Origin: Pseudarthrobacter sp. NIBRBAC000502770
GTDB taxonomy: Bacteria > Actinomycetota > Actinomycetes > Actinomycetales > Micrococcaceae
Length of the DNA stretch: 64,000 nucleotides
Assembly: GCF_006517815.1 (NCBI RefSeq)
Contig: NZ_CP041198.1
Span: forward strand, 2,790,001 to 2,854,000
Reading direction: 5' to 3'
Below the pieces are notes generated by a model that was given only the letters and a program-made list of their open reading frames with translations, was not told the origin of the DNA and searched no databases. The position numbers were made by a program, and so were the translations under genes. Shown here piece by piece: positions 61,156 through 64,000 of the stretch; position 1 is the stretch's first letter, and each line of letters opens with the position of its first letter.

Positions 61156-63042
61156 CTAGAAGCGCTCCTGGCGCATGGGATTGCTGACCCAATTGCCTCT
61201 TTGCATCCATGCAGACCATTCCCGAATGTTCGCTTCGCGCCATCCCTTGGCGGCACGCCAAGCTTCTTCGGGCCCCTCTGCTATCGCATGATCAACAGCC
61301 CGCTGCCAGGAACTCCTCGATTCTGTGTCCACAAGGAGCGCGGAATCATCGCCGACCATTTCAGCCAATACACTGTCCCTAGGACCGACGAAGGGGGTTC
61401 CGGCCTCCAGGGCTCGAATGGCGATGCCACTCTGGAAGAACCTCTTGTAGGGAATTAACACGGCACTACTGTCTGCCAGGAGATCGTCTAGCCTCGCCTC
61501 GTCAACAAATCCCTCTACTACTCTCCAACCCTCAACGGCCGGCCATCCGCGCCCATAAACCTCAAGAGTTACGGTCCGTGAGAGGTCCTCCCCCAATGCC
61601 CGGAGTGCTTGAATATCTCTGTCGGCCTTGTATTGGCCCAAGACTCGAACTATGGGAGCAGCAGGTTGCCCTAAATTCCCCTTGCTGACTGGATCCAGAA
61701 TCGGGTGTGGCAGAACATCTACGTTAAAGCGCAAATCCTCGCTGGCAATCGCTTCCTGCGCCTTATTACTATGGGCAATGATTCCTACCCGGTTCTGGAA
61801 AATGGAGGCAAACCGCCGTGCCCGATTGGAATAGCCCACGGATCGTACGAGAGGCACAGGGTCATGTACTACCACGGCAACGTTCCGCAGGCCAAGAATT
61901 CCTACAAGAGCGACATCCAAGTAACCAAGTACAGGCCAGACAACAATAATTCTTGGTTTGCTCGCCGACGCTAAAAAGCGGGCCCGAAGCAGTATGGACA
62001 GATATTTGGCCAGCCAATTTAGGCGATGCTGTCTACTGGCCGACGGCTCGAGAAATCGTGTTGAAGAAACCGTATGCCCGGTTTCACGTAAAACACTACA
62101 TAGTTCATTCTCGTAATGAAGCAATGCCGCACCCAACGGGTTAATAATATGTACTCGGCCGGGTAGGAGAGGTTTCATAACCGGCAGCGGAAGGGGCGAT
62201 GATAGGCCCCGCAAATAATCTCTGGTCCTGCCAACCTCCCGTCGGCGAACTACATCCGCAACAATCTTTCGCGCCACCATTAGTGGTGGCACTATTCTCG
62301 CCCTTAGAAAGCCACCATGCTCGCGAAGGAAAAGCCGGATGTTCCGCGCAAAGAAATAAGGAGGAATTCCACCCGATTGTTGCCATACCTTAGCAGTAGG
62401 TACCCAAAGAACCTCGTAGCCATCCCTACCTAGGGTAAGGTGCAAGTCAGTTTCCTCCATGTACAGGAAGTAACCTTCAGGTACCGTGCGCTCTGAGATT
62501 TCTTTCCATCGGTACAACAAGAATGCCCCATCGAGCCATTGACGTCGAATTGGAGTATGGTATTGGTGGAGGATTTCCAGGCTTTCTCGATGGCCGTAAT
62601 GTGCCGGCACTCCAGTAAGTCGATCGATGTAGCCTCCCGTCGACCATATGTATTCCTCTTCAATTCCGGATATCAATGTTGGACCGGCTACTGCCGCCCG
62701 CGGGTTTCCCTCGAGGGCCTCATAAAGATCGGAGACAGCACCCGCGGCGGGTTGCGTCTCGTGCGTGGAGACCAGAAGGTAGTCGGGCACCACCGTCCGG
62801 TTTGAAAAGTGGGCTATGGAATGGTTTACTGCTGCCGCATATCCATTGTTCGGAGTGAACTCCAAGTCGACTTCGGCATTTATTGTCTCACGAAGTTCGC
62901 TTCGTCTTTCAGGCTCTTCACTATTGTCAACAACCAGGATGTTTTGCGGAAGCACTCCCTGCATAAGCAGGGCGTCAACGACTCCGCCCACTGATGCATA
63001 GCTTCGGTGATGGACCACGACCGCGGCGACGTGCGTAAGCAA
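61156..63042 (-). CDS. two-domain glycosyltransferase (GT2 plus GT4-like)
   Basis: 628 residues from a TTG preceded by GGGGGAAA. The first 270 residues are a GT2/rhamnosyltransferase-like domain (LVVDNSEE, FTPNNGYAAAVNHS, FLYMEETDLHLTLGRDGY). The second half is a GT4-like fold (VVVHDPVPLVRS, IIAHSNKAQEAI, VYGRGWPAVEGW, FFQSGIAIRALEAGTPFV). Two sugars may be added by one protein. It is transcribed against the other glycosyltransferase gene. Confidence 0.82.
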   Translation of the reverse strand: MLTHVAAVVVHHRSYASVGGVVDALLMQGVLPQNILVVDNSEEPERRSELRETINAEVDLEFTPNNGYAAAVNHSIAHFSNRTVVPDYLLVSTHETQPAAGAVSDLYEALEGNPRAAVAGPTLISGIEEEYIWSTGGYIDRLTGVPAHYGHRESLEILHQYHTPIRRQWLDGAFLLYRWKEISERTVPEGYFLYMEETDLHLTLGRDGYEVLWVPTAKVWQQSGGIPPYFFARNIRLFLREHGGFLRARIVPPLMVARKIVADVVRRREVGRTRDYLRGLSSPLPLPVMKPLLPGRVHIINPLGAALLHYENELCSVLRETGHTVSSTRFLEPSASRQHRLNWLAKYLSILLRARFLASASKPRIIVVWPVLGYLDVALVGILGLRNVAVVVHDPVPLVRSVGYSNRARRFASIFQNRVGIIAHSNKAQEAIASEDLRFNVDVLPHPILDPVSKGNLGQPAAPIVRVLGQYKADRDIQALRALGEDLSRTVTLEVYGRGWPAVEGWRVVEGFVDEARLDDLLADSSAVLIPYKRFFQSGIAIRALEAGTPFVGPRDSVLAEMVGDDSALLVDTESRSSWQRAVDHAIAEGPEEAWRAAKGWREANIREWSAWMQRGNWVSNPMRQERF

Positions 63043-63086
63043 CTATTTCCCCCTAGAAGAAAGTAATACAAATCTTCCCAGCACGG

Positions 63087-64000
63087 CTAAGACCGCGCAG
63101 GAACGTGACGGGATCTAAGTACCTTTTCGGCTTCTTCCTCGTACGCCCTGCACACGTTTGCCCACGAATAGGTTGTCGCCGCCCGCGACAGTCCATTGGA
63201 GGAAGCTTCGGCCTGTAAGTTCACATCCGCCGCTAACTCCAAGACTGAAGAAACGACGTCTCTGGGCTCAACTGCGGTAAACCTCCCATGTGGACCCAGC
63301 ACTTCCCGGTTATAAACAGTGTCGCGGGCAAGCGTGGGTGCACCACATGCCATGGCCTGCACCAGGGCCGGATTCGTACCCCCAACGCTGTGACCGTGAA
63401 AATAGACGCCGCAATGTTGCCAAAGTGAAAGCAATTTTGCATCGTCGCTCACGTGCCCGAGCCAATGAACATTTTCATGTTTGAGGCTGAGCGCCTCGGC
63501 CTTATCATCGAGCGGACCGCCATAGCCGGACGAACCAACAATGACAACAGGAAAATTCTTGGCTATTTCCGGTACAGCCTCGAAGAACTCTTCTACCGAG
63601 TTCTCGGGAACAAAACGCGCCACAATTAGTACGTAGCCTCGGTGATTCAATCCATCCACAAGCGGAAGCTCGGCCGGAATGTCGCCGCCGTAGGGAATAA
63701 AGGTTGATTCTCTATCAAAATCTCTTTTCCAGCGCCTAGAAATCTCAACGGAGTCAGCTATAAGCGTCGTCCCAAAACGAGCCGTGAAATGCGCGCCCAG
63801 TTTAAACACACCTTTGGCCAGACGTCCCCATTTGGCGCGTTCCCACTCAATGCCATCAACATTCACAATGGTTGGGATGCCTCGGAGCCGGAGTAGGGGA
63901 AGCCAAAACCCGTTGGCAACATTCATGATTATGGCGACGTCGGGTTTTTGCATGCAGGCGTGCAACACGGAGGTCAAACCGAAGGTCAGTGTGCTTAAGG
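63087..64000 (-). CDS. DUF1972-type glycosyltransferase, 5' end outside window
   Basis: The frame is open to the right edge, so the N-terminus is missing; over 300 residues are seen. IVNVDGIEWERAKWG is the DUF1972 motif of rhamnosyltransferases, followed by the GT4 half: IPYGGDIP, VPENSVEEFF, FHGHSVGGTNPALVQAMACGAPTLA. It probably adds rhamnose or a similar sugar to the lipid-linked repeat. It is 44 bases upstream of the two-domain glycosyltransferase and co-directional. Confidence 0.88.
   Translation of the reverse strand, partial: LSTLTFGLTSVLHACMQKPDVAIIMNVANGFWLPLLRLRGIPTIVNVDGIEWERAKWGRLAKGVFKLGAHFTARFGTTLIADSVEISRRWKRDFDRESTFIPYGGDIPAELPLVDGLNHRGYVLIVARFVPENSVEEFFEAVPEIAKNFPVVIVGSSGYGGPLDDKAEALSLKHENVHWLGHVSDDAKLLSLWQHCGVYFHGHSVGGTNPALVQAMACGAPTLARDTVYNREVLGPHGRFTAVEPRDVVSSVLELAADVNLQAEASSNGLSRAATTYSWANVCRAYEEEAEKVLRSRHVPARS

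Noticed and set aside
1..64000. CRISPR arrays, tRNA or rRNA genes, prophage
   Set aside because: No regularly spaced repeats, no cloverleaf-like or rRNA sequence and no phage structural genes were noticed. A covariance-model scan would be needed to be certain about tRNAs.

Overview
This window is high-GC actinobacterial DNA. Gene content and protein style (short AGGAG ribosome sites, frequent GTG/TTG starts, leaderless small genes, TasA/SipW-type secreted proteins, copper YcnI/CopC genes) suggest a Micrococcaceae member of the Arthrobacter/Pseudarthrobacter type. That placement is inference from style, not from a marker gene. No rRNA, tRNA or CRISPR array was seen.

Layout. 1-3.2 kb: a 2-oxo acid dehydrogenase operon (E1alpha, E1beta, start of E2) divergent from an Lrp/AsnC regulator. 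3.7-8.1 kb: four overlapping or closely spaced surface/secreted genes with SipW-type signal peptides and no SipW peptidase beside them, closed by a terminator and faced by a 31-aa sorting-signal-like microprotein. 8.3-12.1 kb: a class A penicillin-binding protein and a lipoprotein serine protease. 12.1-15.2 kb: a membrane M50 metalloprotease with a PqqD-like N-terminus, coupled to a repetitive acidic peptide (RiPP-like pair). 15.4-20.4 kb: a four-gene overlapping operon (P-loop NTPase, ABC exporter with a degenerate ATPase, CapA-like protein, hydrolase lipoprotein). 20.6-33 kb: housekeeping and envelope genes, including a copper YcnI-CopC locus, a GH26 enzyme, a Ca2+/cation antiporter, and a CHRD protein/sortase F/cupredoxin group in which two genes carry frameshifts.

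33-47.4 kb: stress and envelope genes (glutamate decarboxylase, a His-less HPt-like protein, ParA-like ATPase) and several tiny membrane proteins. Two 47-aa microproteins are paralogues with matching promoters. A direct repeat CTCAAG-N5-CTCAAG occurs in front of one of them, near a pair of coupled microproteins, and ahead of a decayed BcsB-like gene; a weaker copy precedes the second 47-aa gene. At 38.9-43.6 kb a GntR regulator is divergent from an amino-acid-type ABC transporter and an FMN 2-hydroxy-acid oxidase, probably one catabolic unit.

47.4-64 kb: an exopolysaccharide island of visibly lower GC: polymerase/ligase, acyltransferases, chain-length regulator fused to a BY-kinase, flippase, pyruvyl transferase and three glycosyltransferases. 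It contains an IS3-family element with a 3-bp target duplication, a dead tyrosine recombinase, and a C-terminal fragment of the island's own metallo-hydrolase gene at its left edge. Together these suggest acquisition and reshuffling by recombination.

Several genes (28.2, 29.7, 46 and 60.5 kb) are broken by single-base indels in or beside C runs. Whether these are real mutations or assembly errors cannot be settled from the sequence alone.
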